DNA of 18,692 nucleotides, taken from NCBI GenBank assembly GCA_903903205.1, contig CAIUXU010000197.1:1-18692 (forward strand). Direction: 5' to 3'. This stretch comes from an uncultured Syntrophobacterales bacterium (GTDB lineage Bacteria > Desulfobacterota > Syntrophia > Syntrophales > UBA5619). The position numbers and the translations under genes were made by a program. Shown here in pieces: positions 1 through 9,089 of the stretch (positions within the stretch are counted from its first letter, which is position 1; the number at the start of each line of letters is the position of its first letter). The notes under the pieces were generated by a model. That model saw only the letters and a program-made list of their open reading frames with translations, was not told the origin of the DNA and searched no databases.

Positions 1-1641
<1,641 letters not shown>

Positions 1642-1664
1642 TTCCCGGCCAAATCGATTGAACC

Positions 1665-1695
1665 AAGGCCCCTGTCCTCAAGACAGGGGCCTTTT
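1665..1695 (+). terminator. Rho-independent terminator after groEL
   Basis: A perfect 12-bp stem (1665-1676 pairs with 1682-1693) with a 5-base loop is followed by TTTTCATTT. The stem is GC-rich in the middle and flanked by A on the left and T on the right, so it could also act on the opposite strand. It separates groEL from the operon that starts near 1849. Confidence 0.93.
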
Positions 1696-1848
1696 CATTT
1701 CGGGTGCACCCAGCAGGGTGAACCATTCCCGAAATAGACCGCATGACTGACCTCCCCTGATGCTCTCTTCTTCCCACGGAACCTCACACTCACGGAGAAA
1801 ACCCTTCCTCATCCCTTGGCAAAACATGTTTTTAAATTAAAATATGGC

Positions 1849-1877
1849 TTGACATAAATACCCCATATGGGTATATA
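1849..1877 (+). promoter_or_regulatory. Sigma70-type promoter of the CsoR/CstR-like operon
   Basis: The -35 box TTGACA at 1849-1854 is separated by exactly 17 bases from the -10 box TATATA at 1872-1877. This is a near-consensus strong promoter. The predicted transcription start is near 1884, leaving a leader of under 20 bases before the ATG at 1901. Both operator half-site pairs overlap or abut it, so a bound repressor would block polymerase directly. Confidence 0.85.
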
Positions 1878-1893
1878 TACCCAAAGGGGGTAT
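1858..1893 (+). promoter_or_regulatory. Twin CsoR/CstR-family operators
   Basis: Two inverted repeats of identical design, ATACCC-N5-GGGTAT, occupy 1858-1874 and 1877-1893, with centres 19 bp apart. G/C-tract half-sites ending in AT-rich bases are typical of CsoR/RcnR/CstR-family operators. The first covers the -35/-10 spacer and the start of the -10 box; the second covers the transcription start. The repressor gene follows directly, so autoregulation is the natural reading. Confidence 0.85.
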
Positions 1894-1900
1894 TTTAGAG

Positions 1901-2179
1901 ATGGATCGCGTGTCGCAAAAAAAAATCATCAACCGCTTCCGGAGGATTGAGGGGCAGCTCCGCGGCCTACAGAAACTGGTAGAAGGTGAGGCGCCCTGCC
2001 TCGACATCCTGACACAAGTTTCCGCCGTCACGGCTGCCGTCAAGAAGGCGGGCGCGGAGGTCATCCACATCTACATTGAGCAGTGCCTGGCAGAGACCTC
2101 CGGAAAATCGGAGGCGGAGAGAACGCTAAAGATGGAAGAATTCCAGAAAGCCCTTTCCCGTTACATCGACATGGCTTGA
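1901..2179 (+). CDS. CsoR/RcnR-family transcriptional repressor, CstR-like
   Basis: A 92-residue all-helical DNA-binding repressor of the CsoR/RcnR family (DUF156). The N-terminal INRFRRIEGQLRGLQKLVE segment is the family signature. Cys33 and Cys62 are 29 residues apart, matching the two thiols of CsoR (Cys36/Cys65) and CstR (Cys31/Cys60). The His that completes the copper site in CsoR, four residues before the second Cys, is Tyr58 here. His56 is two positions off. Loss of that ligand makes a persulfide/polysulfide sensor of CstR type more likely than a copper sensor, but this is inference. There is no clear Shine-Dalgarno: only GAG touches the ATG. It is the first gene of a three-gene operon, with 21 bases to the next gene. 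Confidence 0.88.
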   Translation: MDRVSQKKIINRFRRIEGQLRGLQKLVEGEAPCLDILTQVSAVTAAVKKAGAEVIHIYIEQCLAETSGKSEAERTLKMEEFQKALSRYIDMA

Positions 2180-2200
2180 CGAAGGACAGGAGGAGAGAAA

Positions 2201-3199
2201 ATGGAGATAAAATTGAATCTGAACCGCCGCAGTTTCCTGAAGACGGCGGGGGCGGCCGCAATGATCGGAACGACCGGGCTGCTGGAAATTCCAAAGAAGG
2301 CGTGGGCAGGCGAAGGAAGGCTTGCAACCCTTATCGACCTGACAAAATGCGACGGCTGCACGGACCGGGAAATGCCGGCTTGTGTCTCCGCATGTAAAAA
2401 GATCAAGGCGGGCCGCATTCCCGAACCGGCGGATCCGATCCCGATCCCCTTCCCCACCCGCAAAGTCGAAGACTGGTCGAAAAAAAAAGATGTTAGCAAC
2501 CGCTTCACTCCCTACAACCTGATCTTCGTCCAGAAGGCGGATCTGGATATCAGCGGACAGAAGAAGACCGTATTCATTCCGAGAAGGTGCATGCACTGCG
2601 ACAATCCCGCCTGCTCGACCCTCTGTCCCTTCGCCGCAAACGACAAGTTCGAGAACGGGGCCGTTGTCATCGACCAGGATACTTGCTTCGGCGGCGCCAA
2701 GTGCAAAACGCTTTGCCCCTGGGAGATCCCCCAGCGCCAGTCGGGTGTCGGGGTTTATCTGAAGGTCCTCCCGACCCTGATGGGAAACGGCGTCATGTAT
2801 AAATGCGACCTCTGCAGCGATCTCCTGAAAGAGAACAAAACACCAGCCTGCATCGAGGCCTGTCCGAAGAAGGCGATGTCAATCGGCCCCCGGAACGAGA
2901 TCTACGCGAAGGCCGGGGAGCTGGCGAAAAGTATCGGGGGGTATCTTTACGGCAAGGAGGAAAACGACGGAACGGGCACCCTCTACGTCTCTCCCGCCCC
3001 ATTCGAGTTCCTCGACACTGCTGTCCAGAAGGGCCCGGGACAACCTGGCCTGGGCCGCGTGAAGAGGCGGATGGCAGGAACGGACGCGATCGGCAAGGCC
3101 GTCCTCGCCGCCCCGGCGCTGGGCATCGTCGCCGGTCTGGCGGGCGCCTTCGCCTTCATTTCGAAAAGAAAAGACAAATCGGGAAAGAAGGAGGAATAG
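2201..3199 (+). CDS. Tat-exported 4Fe-4S ferredoxin-type electron-transfer subunit with C-terminal membrane anchor
   Basis: A 332-residue iron-sulfur subunit of the FdnH/HybA/NrfC type that passes electrons between a periplasmic enzyme and a membrane quinone-reactive cytochrome. A twin-arginine signal (RRSFLKTAGAAAM, residues 9-21) directs export of the folded protein. Cysteine groups are C50-C53-C61-C65, C130-C133-C138-C142, C162-C168-C172 and C202-C205-C217-C221. The third group lacks its second Cys: Gly165 sits at that position, where NarH has Trp, so that site may carry a [3Fe-4S] cluster. A hydrophobic helix near residues 297-318 followed by Lys/Arg is a C-terminal anchor, as in HybA. 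The start is supported by AGGAGG upstream. The next gene begins 3 bases after the stop. No catalytic subunit is nearby. Confidence 0.9.
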   Translation: MEIKLNLNRRSFLKTAGAAAMIGTTGLLEIPKKAWAGEGRLATLIDLTKCDGCTDREMPACVSACKKIKAGRIPEPADPIPIPFPTRKVEDWSKKKDVSNRFTPYNLIFVQKADLDISGQKKTVFIPRRCMHCDNPACSTLCPFAANDKFENGAVVIDQDTCFGGAKCKTLCPWEIPQRQSGVGVYLKVLPTLMGNGVMYKCDLCSDLLKENKTPACIEACPKKAMSIGPRNEIYAKAGELAKSIGGYLYGKEENDGTGTLYVSPAPFEFLDTAVQKGPGQPGLGRVKRRMAGTDAIGKAVLAAPALGIVAGLAGAFAFISKRKDKSGKKEE

Positions 3200-3202
3200 A
3201 CC

Positions 3203-3967
3203 ATGTCTGAACGGATAATCAGGGAGAAAAACCGGGTGGTTCGCCACGGCTGGGTTGAACTGGCGGGACACTGGACCATTGCACTTTCGGGACTGGCGCT
3301 CCTCTTGTCGGGCCTGTTTGAACTCCCGATGGCCGCCCGCTTCAAGATAACGGCCATTCCCGGTTTCGGATGGTCCAGCGACTTCATCATCGCTCTCTAC
3401 ATCCACTATATCGCGTCCGTGGTCTTCATCGCTGCGGCGTTCTTCCATCTGGCCTACCACGGCCTGCTGAACGATCGGGGACTGCTCCCCAAAAAAGGGG
3501 ACCTGAAAGCCTCCATCGACGTCATCAAGACTTTCTTCGGTATGGGAGAGGAACCACCTTTCGATAAATATCTCCCCGAACAACGGCTTGCCTATCTGGG
3601 GACTGCCGTCGTTATCGGCGTGCTCGTTCTGACCGGCCTGATCAAGACCTACAAGAACGTTTACGCCCCAGATCTGTCCCATACCATGGTATTCTGGGCA
3701 ACGACGCTGCACAACCTCTTTTTTGTCCTGTTCATCCTGGTTTTTGTCGGACACATCGGCGCGATTCTTCTCAAGCCAAACCGGCCGATGATCCGGGGGA
3801 TCTTCACCGGCGCAGTCCGACTCGACTATGCGAAACACCGCCATCCCCTCTGGCTCGCCGTGCTCGAACCACCCGCCCTGCCGCCCTCAAAAAGTCCGGA
3901 CGCTGCGGAAGCGCCGATGGCCGCTCATACGGCGGAATCATCTCCGGGTAAGTATCACTCTCCTTGA
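3203..3967 (+). CDS. Membrane cytochrome b subunit (formate dehydrogenase gamma / Ni-Fe hydrogenase cytochrome b type)
   Basis: A 254-residue integral membrane protein with four hydrophobic spans near residues 22-40, 58-82, 130-150 and 168-190. Histidines lie in or at the edge of these helices (His23, His68, His82, His86, His170, His184), as expected of a diheme b-type cytochrome that exchanges electrons with menaquinone. The order Tat ferredoxin then cytochrome b is that of fdnHI and hybAB-like modules, so the pair probably forms one membrane complex. The preceding gene ends 3 bases before the ATG, and GGAGG lies in its last codons. The C-terminal 35 residues are Pro/Ala-rich and probably disordered. 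The catalytic partner is missing here and must be encoded elsewhere. Confidence 0.87.
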   Translation: MSERIIREKNRVVRHGWVELAGHWTIALSGLALLLSGLFELPMAARFKITAIPGFGWSSDFIIALYIHYIASVVFIAAAFFHLAYHGLLNDRGLLPKKGDLKASIDVIKTFFGMGEEPPFDKYLPEQRLAYLGTAVVIGVLVLTGLIKTYKNVYAPDLSHTMVFWATTLHNLFFVLFILVFVGHIGAILLKPNRPMIRGIFTGAVRLDYAKHRHPLWLAVLEPPALPPSKSPDAAEAPMAAHTAESSPGKYHSP

Positions 3968-3993
3968 TGTTAATTCGTCGAAACTATGATAAT
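3964..3993 (+). promoter_or_regulatory. Possible promoter for the GDH-DHH fusion gene
   Basis: TTGATG at 3964-3969 and GATAAT at 3988-3993 are 18 bases apart. The -35 element overlaps the stop of the cytochrome gene. The 64-base gap is AT-rich compared with its surroundings. This is a reasonable but unproven sigma70 match. Confidence 0.35.
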
Positions 3994-4031
3994 GGTTTCG
4001 CCATCTTTCTTTAGGGAGTTAAATTTTCATA

Positions 4032-7000
4032 ATGAATCCTGATTTAGAACCGCTTGTTGCCGGGCAAGAAAACGTCCCTCTTATGGGCAGCACACCCTCT
4101 GAAATCCACTGGGATGACGGCTTGGGATTTCGTGCTATCACGGGCGACACGACACCGGGCAATGAATTGTTGAAGCTGATTGCGGAGCGCATCCGGGTAG
4201 CGGCCCGCCATTTGGGCCTGACGCGGGATGATTTATTTCGAATTTTTAGCCGGCACAGCATTTTTGAGGGGGAAGCAGACGAACCCGGTGTCGGAGGAAA
4301 AACCAGCTTCATCCTGGTCGAGACACATCACCTGATCCAGGGCCGAGTGGGCAAGGGAGCGTTAAAACTCGTTTTCCCGCAGGATCTTTTGGGCCAAGAG
4401 AGTCACTTTCAGGAATCGGAACCTGGCGTCATAGAGGTGGTTCCACCACCGGGGATGGCTCGATGGACCAAGGCGGTCGAAGCAGAGGCATTGGTCAAGC
4501 AAGCCATGCGGGAATTTATGACCGGTGAAAGCCTGAGCATGAGTTTAAAAAGCCAGGCGACAGGAGCGCCCTTCGCCGGTAGCGAGGGATTGATGTTGTG
4601 CGCGGCACGGGAATTTGATGAGATCAGCGGGCGTTACCGGCTGAAATCCCTGCTCAAGGGGGGAGAGGAACATGCGCGGGAAGACAAAGAGTTGATTGAG
4701 TGGATGATGAATGGCGCCGCTGAAATGCTTACACGCGCCAAGCGGATCGCTTATGACAAAATCGTTCACGCCGCCGAAACAAACACCACTTTAGCCTCCC
4801 GGCTCGGTCTGCAACTTCCCACCAATGTGGTGGAAGGACATCTCAGGACCTTGCTCACCAGCGATCCGACGATCATCATCGGAGACGAGGACATGACGGT
4901 CCGGCTGCGAGAGATACTGGAACGTAAAAATTACTCGCCGACTGCGTGTGCTTTGGCCCGGGCCGCCGCAAAAATGCAAATGGAACATGAAATCATGCTG
5001 CCGGAATCGCGGGATCAACTCCGGGATCTTCTCCATGCGCTGCCAAGCCAGGGCTCCCCAACGCCCGTGCAATATCGGGCATTGATGGAATTGTTTTTCG
5101 GGACAGGAGAACGCCAGCAGAAGGAGGATAAGCTCTATCATCACCGGGAACCGATTTTGCGAGCACTGTCGGTTGCGCTATCGACGCGCTGCCTGGACGA
5201 ATGCGGCGAGCCGAGTGTGTTGGCGCTTTATCTGACGACGCTGCTGGATAACCAGTGGATCATGATGGAACGAACGCTGGCCCGCCTGATACCATCCGGA
5301 CAAGCGCTGCCGGTAGGCTGGTTCGATCGTTATACCCTGCTCTCATCGGAAGAGCAGGAAGCGCTGGCGGCGCACATGCCACCACCCGGCATCAGCAGGG
5401 AGGATCTCAAAGAGAAATTTTGGACTGTTGTGAGTCTGCTGTGCGAAACCAGGGACCGGGTAACAGAGCTCATGCCCGATCTGTATCGGCAGGCGCGGGC
5501 GGAAGTGCTGGAGCGTGCCATTCAAGCCATCACCGGCACCGGAGAGGTGGTGCCGACCGTTCAGAGAATCGTGTTTTTCACTCTGCCGCTGGCCTACGAG
5601 TGTGCGACCCCGAAGCTCGGCGTGGTCACCCGCAAGCCCGTGGAGATTTGCGGATCCGAACTGAGGTCGGAAGCGATGGCACAAGGGGCCGTGATGGCGG
5701 TAGAAATCCTTTTGAAAAAACTCACCGGCAAAACAAAGCCTTTGGATGGCATGACGGTGGCCATCGAGGGGTTGGGCAACGCCGGAAAGAATGTGGCCAA
5801 CCTCATGGTACAAAAAGGCGCCACGATTGTAGCCGTCAGTGACAGCAGGGGGGCGGTTATCGGCGAGGACGGTTTTTCCCGGCAGGAACTGGCCGCAATC
5901 GTTGCGCATAAAAACGCCGGAAAACGGTTCGATACTTTTCTTGCAAGCCCCGTGATCCGCGTGCTCTCTTCAAAGCAGAACGCGGCCTTGGTCTACCACC
6001 AGGATCCCGCAGAGCTCAAGAAGGTCACCGCGGATATCCTGGTGCTCACGGCTATTCCCGCGTCCATCCGCGAGGATAACGTCCGCGATCTTCGCGTCAA
6101 AGTGATTTGCGAATTGACGGGCGCCGCCGTGTCAGGAGATGCGAAACAAGTCCTCAAGGAACGTGGCATTCAGGTCATTCCGGACAACCTGGCCAGTTCC
6201 GGCGGATTGCTGGTATCCCTGTCGGAAATGCTCCAGAACAGTCTGGGACAAGTGTGGGACCGCCAACTGGAGGAATACAATTTATATCGGCAACTTGAAT
6301 GCAGTTACGAGGCGGTTTGGGCCGTGACGGAACGTTATGATCTGGACTTGGCCACCGCCTCCGACATTCTCGCCCTGCAACGTATGCACGATCTGGCCAT
6401 TTACCGGGAACACCTGGAAAACCTGTCCGCTCAACTGGCGGGACGGATTCGGAGCATCAGCGCAGGCGAACGTGTGTTGATCATTTCCGACAATGACGAG
6501 GACGGGGTGGCCTCGGCGGCCATCATGCACAGGATCCTCACCTGCCTGGATCCTGATGTGGGAAACCGGATCGTCCATTTGAACGAGTCGTTTCGCTCCC
6601 CGATCGTGCCGGATCTCATACAACAAATGCAAGACACAGATATGCCGGTGAAACAAGTCTTTGCGTTAGACCGTGCATTTCCCATCGACGAGCCAGGGCG
6701 AACCTACGTTGCCCGTGTGGCGGACCGATGCCGGGTAACGCTGATCAACAATCATGAACTGCCCGCGCCTCTCCTTCAACAGGGACCATGCACTACAGTA
6801 GAGGCTGGCATTGGACGCAATCTTAAACCCGCGACTCTGGGTATTTTACATATCTCTCCGCAGACGCTAAAATCCATCGTGCCCAGCGACCAATTTCCGA
6901 CCGCGATGATCCTGAAAGAAATCGCTACCCTGCTGATCCCCGATGAACAGGTATTAAATCAGATCGCCTGGCAGGCCGCCGTTGGCTGCTGCCTGGATGC

Positions 7001-7652
7001 GGCCATTGAAACCACCAGCGAATGGCGACTGTTTTACAGCCGGTTCAATCCGGACCGCACACTGGAGGCGGCCCGGGCCTTGCGAATGATTACCCGTGCA
7101 AACGGGTATTTACAGTCCGTTCATGCGTTACTGGGGGTCGATCGTCCCGATCAACTGGAGACGAACGAAGTTTGGGAAAGGTGCATGGCGGCCTATCGCA
7201 TCCTTAATGAACGGGTGCTGGTACTGGTCGATAGAATCGTGCTGGAAAATCGCGGACGGGCGTTTGCCACCCATTTTTTCACCCAGGATGAAGTGGCATC
7301 ACCAACACCCATCGCCGGAAATGAAAACAACGAACTGGATTTTTACCATTGGATCTCGGAACATCTGACCCCACGCGGGGATTGGTCGGAAAAGCCGATC
7401 ATCGTCGGGCAAGTCGTCACGGATTTCCGCGGACTCCAGTGCCTGGGCGTTAGAATTCGTAGTCCGCGCGGAGTGGATCTCATGAAAGCAGGCCTGCCCG
7501 AATATTTTACGACTGGAGGATTGCCCAATACGGCGATTGCCCGGATACCGCTGGAATCCACACAACCTCCACAGCAGGTATTCCAAAATATCGTAGATAA
7601 AATCTGGATGAAGACCATCGGTGTTTCAGCGCTTACACCGCAGGGAAGCTAA
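4032..7652 (+). CDS. Glutamate dehydrogenase-like / DHH phosphoesterase-like fusion protein
   Basis: A 1206-residue chimera. Residues 1-187 resemble the Glu/Leu/Phe/Val dehydrogenase dimerisation domain: HHLIQGRVGKGALKL with Lys108 matches the ARGPxKGGIR region, and SLKSQATGAPFAGSEG matches the MTWKxA...GGAKGG region. The second key lysine there is Glu185. About 340 mostly helical residues follow where the family has about 80. Residues 530-790 are the NAD(P)-binding half: GVVTRKP, GLGNAG (580-585) and PDNLASSGGLLVSLSEMLQN (717-736). From about 810 the protein looks like a RecJ-type DHH domain: DNDEDGVAS (820-828), Asp880, and NNHE (906-909) where active enzymes have DHH. TTGGLPNTA near the C-terminus resembles a weakened DHHA1 GGGH motif. 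AGGGAG lies 13 bases before the ATG. Both active sites look altered, so a regulatory or altered catalytic role is inferred. Confidence 0.75.
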   Translation: MNPDLEPLVAGQENVPLMGSTPSEIHWDDGLGFRAITGDTTPGNELLKLIAERIRVAARHLGLTRDDLFRIFSRHSIFEGEADEPGVGGKTSFILVETHHLIQGRVGKGALKLVFPQDLLGQESHFQESEPGVIEVVPPPGMARWTKAVEAEALVKQAMREFMTGESLSMSLKSQATGAPFAGSEGLMLCAAREFDEISGRYRLKSLLKGGEEHAREDKELIEWMMNGAAEMLTRAKRIAYDKIVHAAETNTTLASRLGLQLPTNVVEGHLRTLLTSDPTIIIGDEDMTVRLREILERKNYSPTACALARAAAKMQMEHEIMLPESRDQLRDLLHALPSQGSPTPVQYRALMELFFGTGERQQKEDKLYHHREPILRALSVALSTRCLDECGEPSVLALYLTTLLDNQWIMMERTLARLIPSGQALPVGWFDRYTLLSSEEQEALAAHMPPPGISREDLKEKFWTVVSLLCETRDRVTELMPDLYRQARAEVLERAIQAITGTGEVVPTVQRIVFFTLPLAYECATPKLGVVTRKPVEICGSELRSEAMAQGAVMAVEILLKKLTGKTKPLDGMTVAIEGLGNAGKNVANLMVQKGATIVAVSDSRGAVIGEDGFSRQELAAIVAHKNAGKRFDTFLASPVIRVLSSKQNAALVYHQDPAELKKVTADILVLTAIPASIREDNVRDLRVKVICELTGAAVSGDAKQVLKERGIQVIPDNLASSGGLLVSLSEMLQNSLGQVWDRQLEEYNLYRQLECSYEAVWAVTERYDLDLATASDILALQRMHDLAIYREHLENLSAQLAGRIRSISAGERVLIISDNDEDGVASAAIMHRILTCLDPDVGNRIVHLNESFRSPIVPDLIQQMQDTDMPVKQVFALDRAFPIDEPGRTYVARVADRCRVTLINNHELPAPLLQQGPCTTVEAGIGRNLKPATLGILHISPQTLKSIVPSDQFPTAMILKEIATLLIPDEQVLNQIAWQAAVGCCLDAAIETTSEWRLFYSRFNPDRTLEAARALRMITRANGYLQSVHALLGVDRPDQLETNEVWERCMAAYRILNERVLVLVDRIVLENRGRAFATHFFTQDEVASPTPIAGNENNELDFYHWISEHLTPRGDWSEKPIIVGQVVTDFRGLQCLGVRIRSPRGVDLMKAGLPEYFTTGGLPNTAIARIPLESTQPPQQVFQNIVDKIWMKTIGVSALTPQGS

Positions 7653-7656
7653 GCAA

Positions 7657-7833
7657 ATGAGCAGACATCGGCCAACATCAATGGGATTGGAAAAAGGCGC
7701 CTGGTGGGGGATGACGTGGACCGCCGTCGCTTTGAAGGAGGTGCGACCAGGCGATGTATTTCTATTGCAATCCATCGAAAGATGGCTTATGAAACGCAGA
7801 CGCTTTCTACGAAACGCCTTCGTCGTTGCGTAG
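7657..7833 (+). CDS. Doubtful small ORF, 58 residues
   Basis: An open frame starting ATG four bases after the stop of the fusion gene. The product is basic and Trp-containing (WWGMTWTA, then a RRRFLRN tail), with no motif I recognise and only a weak GGAAG upstream. It fills most of the 202-base gap before the cupin gene. It may be a decayed fragment or may not be translated. I see no other feature in this gap. Confidence 0.2.
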   Translation: MSRHRPTSMGLEKGAWWGMTWTAVALKEVRPGDVFLLQSIERWLMKRRRFLRNAFVVA

Positions 7834-7854
7834 ACTTAACCTGAGAGGTTTTCC

Positions 7855-8223
7855 ATGAAAATAAGAGATTACCGCGATATCCCGACCACGGCGCCGATGC
7901 CCGGCATCACCAAGAGGGTTCCCATCGGTCCGGAGGAAGGGGCGCCGAACTTCATCATGCGTATCTTCGAAATTTCTCCCGGTCATACCAGCCCGGATCA
8001 TACCCACGACTGGGAACACGAGATCTTCGTCCTCGCCGGAAAGGGAGTCGCACGGGACAAGGATGGAAAAGAGACACCGATCGGAGAGGGCACAACCGTG
8101 TTCATCCCCGGCGGGGAGAACCACTGCCTGATCAACAAAGGCACGGATGACCTTCGTTTCATCTGCCTGATCCCAACGGGGGCGGAAGAGCCGCAGCAAA
8201 TCGCGAGACCGCGAGCTTGTTAA
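7855..8223 (+). CDS. Small single-domain cupin protein
   Basis: A 122-residue cytosolic beta-barrel protein. Cupin motif 1 is present with His49, His51 and Glu56 (HTHDWEHEIFVLAGKG). Motif 2 is present with PGGENHCLIN, giving His90 as the fourth metal ligand. All four ligands are intact, so it should bind a divalent metal. Stand-alone cupins of this size may be dioxygenases, isomerases or sensors, and the substrate cannot be told from sequence. AGAGG lies upstream of the ATG. The Usp gene follows 16 bases later in the same direction, so they are probably co-transcribed. Confidence 0.88.
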   Translation: MKIRDYRDIPTTAPMPGITKRVPIGPEEGAPNFIMRIFEISPGHTSPDHTHDWEHEIFVLAGKGVARDKDGKETPIGEGTTVFIPGGENHCLINKGTDDLRFICLIPTGAEEPQQIARPRAC

Positions 8224-8239
8224 CATTTATGGAGGCGCC

Positions 8240-9082
8240 ATGATCCAGAATATCCTCATTCCCACCGACGGCTCCGATTACGGGAAAACGGCCATCGCCT
8301 ACGGAATTTATATCGCCCGAAAACTGGACGCACAACTGACCGGGCTTCATGTCGTGGATATCCGCCTCATCCGGGGTCCGGTCTTCACAGATATCTCCGG
8401 CTCCATCGGCCTCCCCCCGTATCAAGAGTTCCTGCCGGCCATCGAGAGCAGTCTCGACGCCAAAGCCGATGACATCCTCCGCGATTTCCGCGAGCAGTGC
8501 GAAGCGGCAGGGGTTCATCCCGAAACAAAGAAGGTCACCGGGGTGATCGACGAAACGATCATCGAAGAGGGACGCAAATGCTGTGACTGGGTTTTGCTTG
8601 CCCAGCGGGGAGAACACTTCCATATCGATGGCGGGGCAATCCTCGGCTCCACGGCGCAATCCGTCGTCCGGCGCTCCGGCAAACCGGTCCTCGTGACACC
8701 CGAGCATTTTCATGAGATCAAAAGCATGGCCATTGCCTACGATGGAAGCGCCCCGGCCCAGAAGGCGCTGAAACTCGCCGCCGAATTGTCGAAGCAGGCC
8801 GCCTGGCCGCTCTCCGTCGTCATGGTCGCCTCCGATCGGACTTCGGGGGAAACTCTCGCGAAAAAAGCGGAGGCGGCCTTGTCCGCCTTCCAGATTGAAA
8901 ACTCCACAATAATTCTTGCGGGCAAGGAAGACAAGGCCCTCCTCCAATTCATCCGGGAGGGAACGACAGACCTTCTCGTCATGGGGGCCTACGGCCACAA
9001 CCGCCTTCGTGAGCTTCTGGTCGGATCCACGACCTCCGCGGTCATCCGGAAGAGCACGATCCCGGTCCTCCTGATGCGCTGA
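8240..9082 (+). CDS. Tandem-domain universal stress protein (UspA family)
   Basis: A 280-residue protein made of two Usp domains, residues 1-155 and 160-280, each starting with a beta strand and an Asp-Gly-Ser (PTDGS, AYDGS). The second domain keeps the ATP-binding signature G-x2-G-x9-G-S/T (Gly249, Gly252, Gly262, Ser263). In the first the equivalent region (RGEHFHIDGGAILGS) is altered, so probably only one domain binds nucleotide. Such proteins help survival under starvation or oxidative stress, by means not defined here. GGAGG precedes the ATG. The MFS gene begins 7 bases after the stop, which suggests an operon of cupin, usp and transporter. Confidence 0.93.
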   Translation: MIQNILIPTDGSDYGKTAIAYGIYIARKLDAQLTGLHVVDIRLIRGPVFTDISGSIGLPPYQEFLPAIESSLDAKADDILRDFREQCEAAGVHPETKKVTGVIDETIIEEGRKCCDWVLLAQRGEHFHIDGGAILGSTAQSVVRRSGKPVLVTPEHFHEIKSMAIAYDGSAPAQKALKLAAELSKQAAWPLSVVMVASDRTSGETLAKKAEAALSAFQIENSTIILAGKEDKALLQFIREGTTDLLVMGAYGHNRLRELLVGSTTSAVIRKSTIPVLLMR

Positions 9083-9089
9083 CCACCTC

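Noticed and set aside
2879..3844. A 321-codon minus-strand open frame opposite the ferredoxin and cytochrome genes
   Set aside because: It covers two well-supported plus-strand genes, has low-complexity Gln/Glu/Asp/Arg composition typical of antisense frames, and shows no motif.
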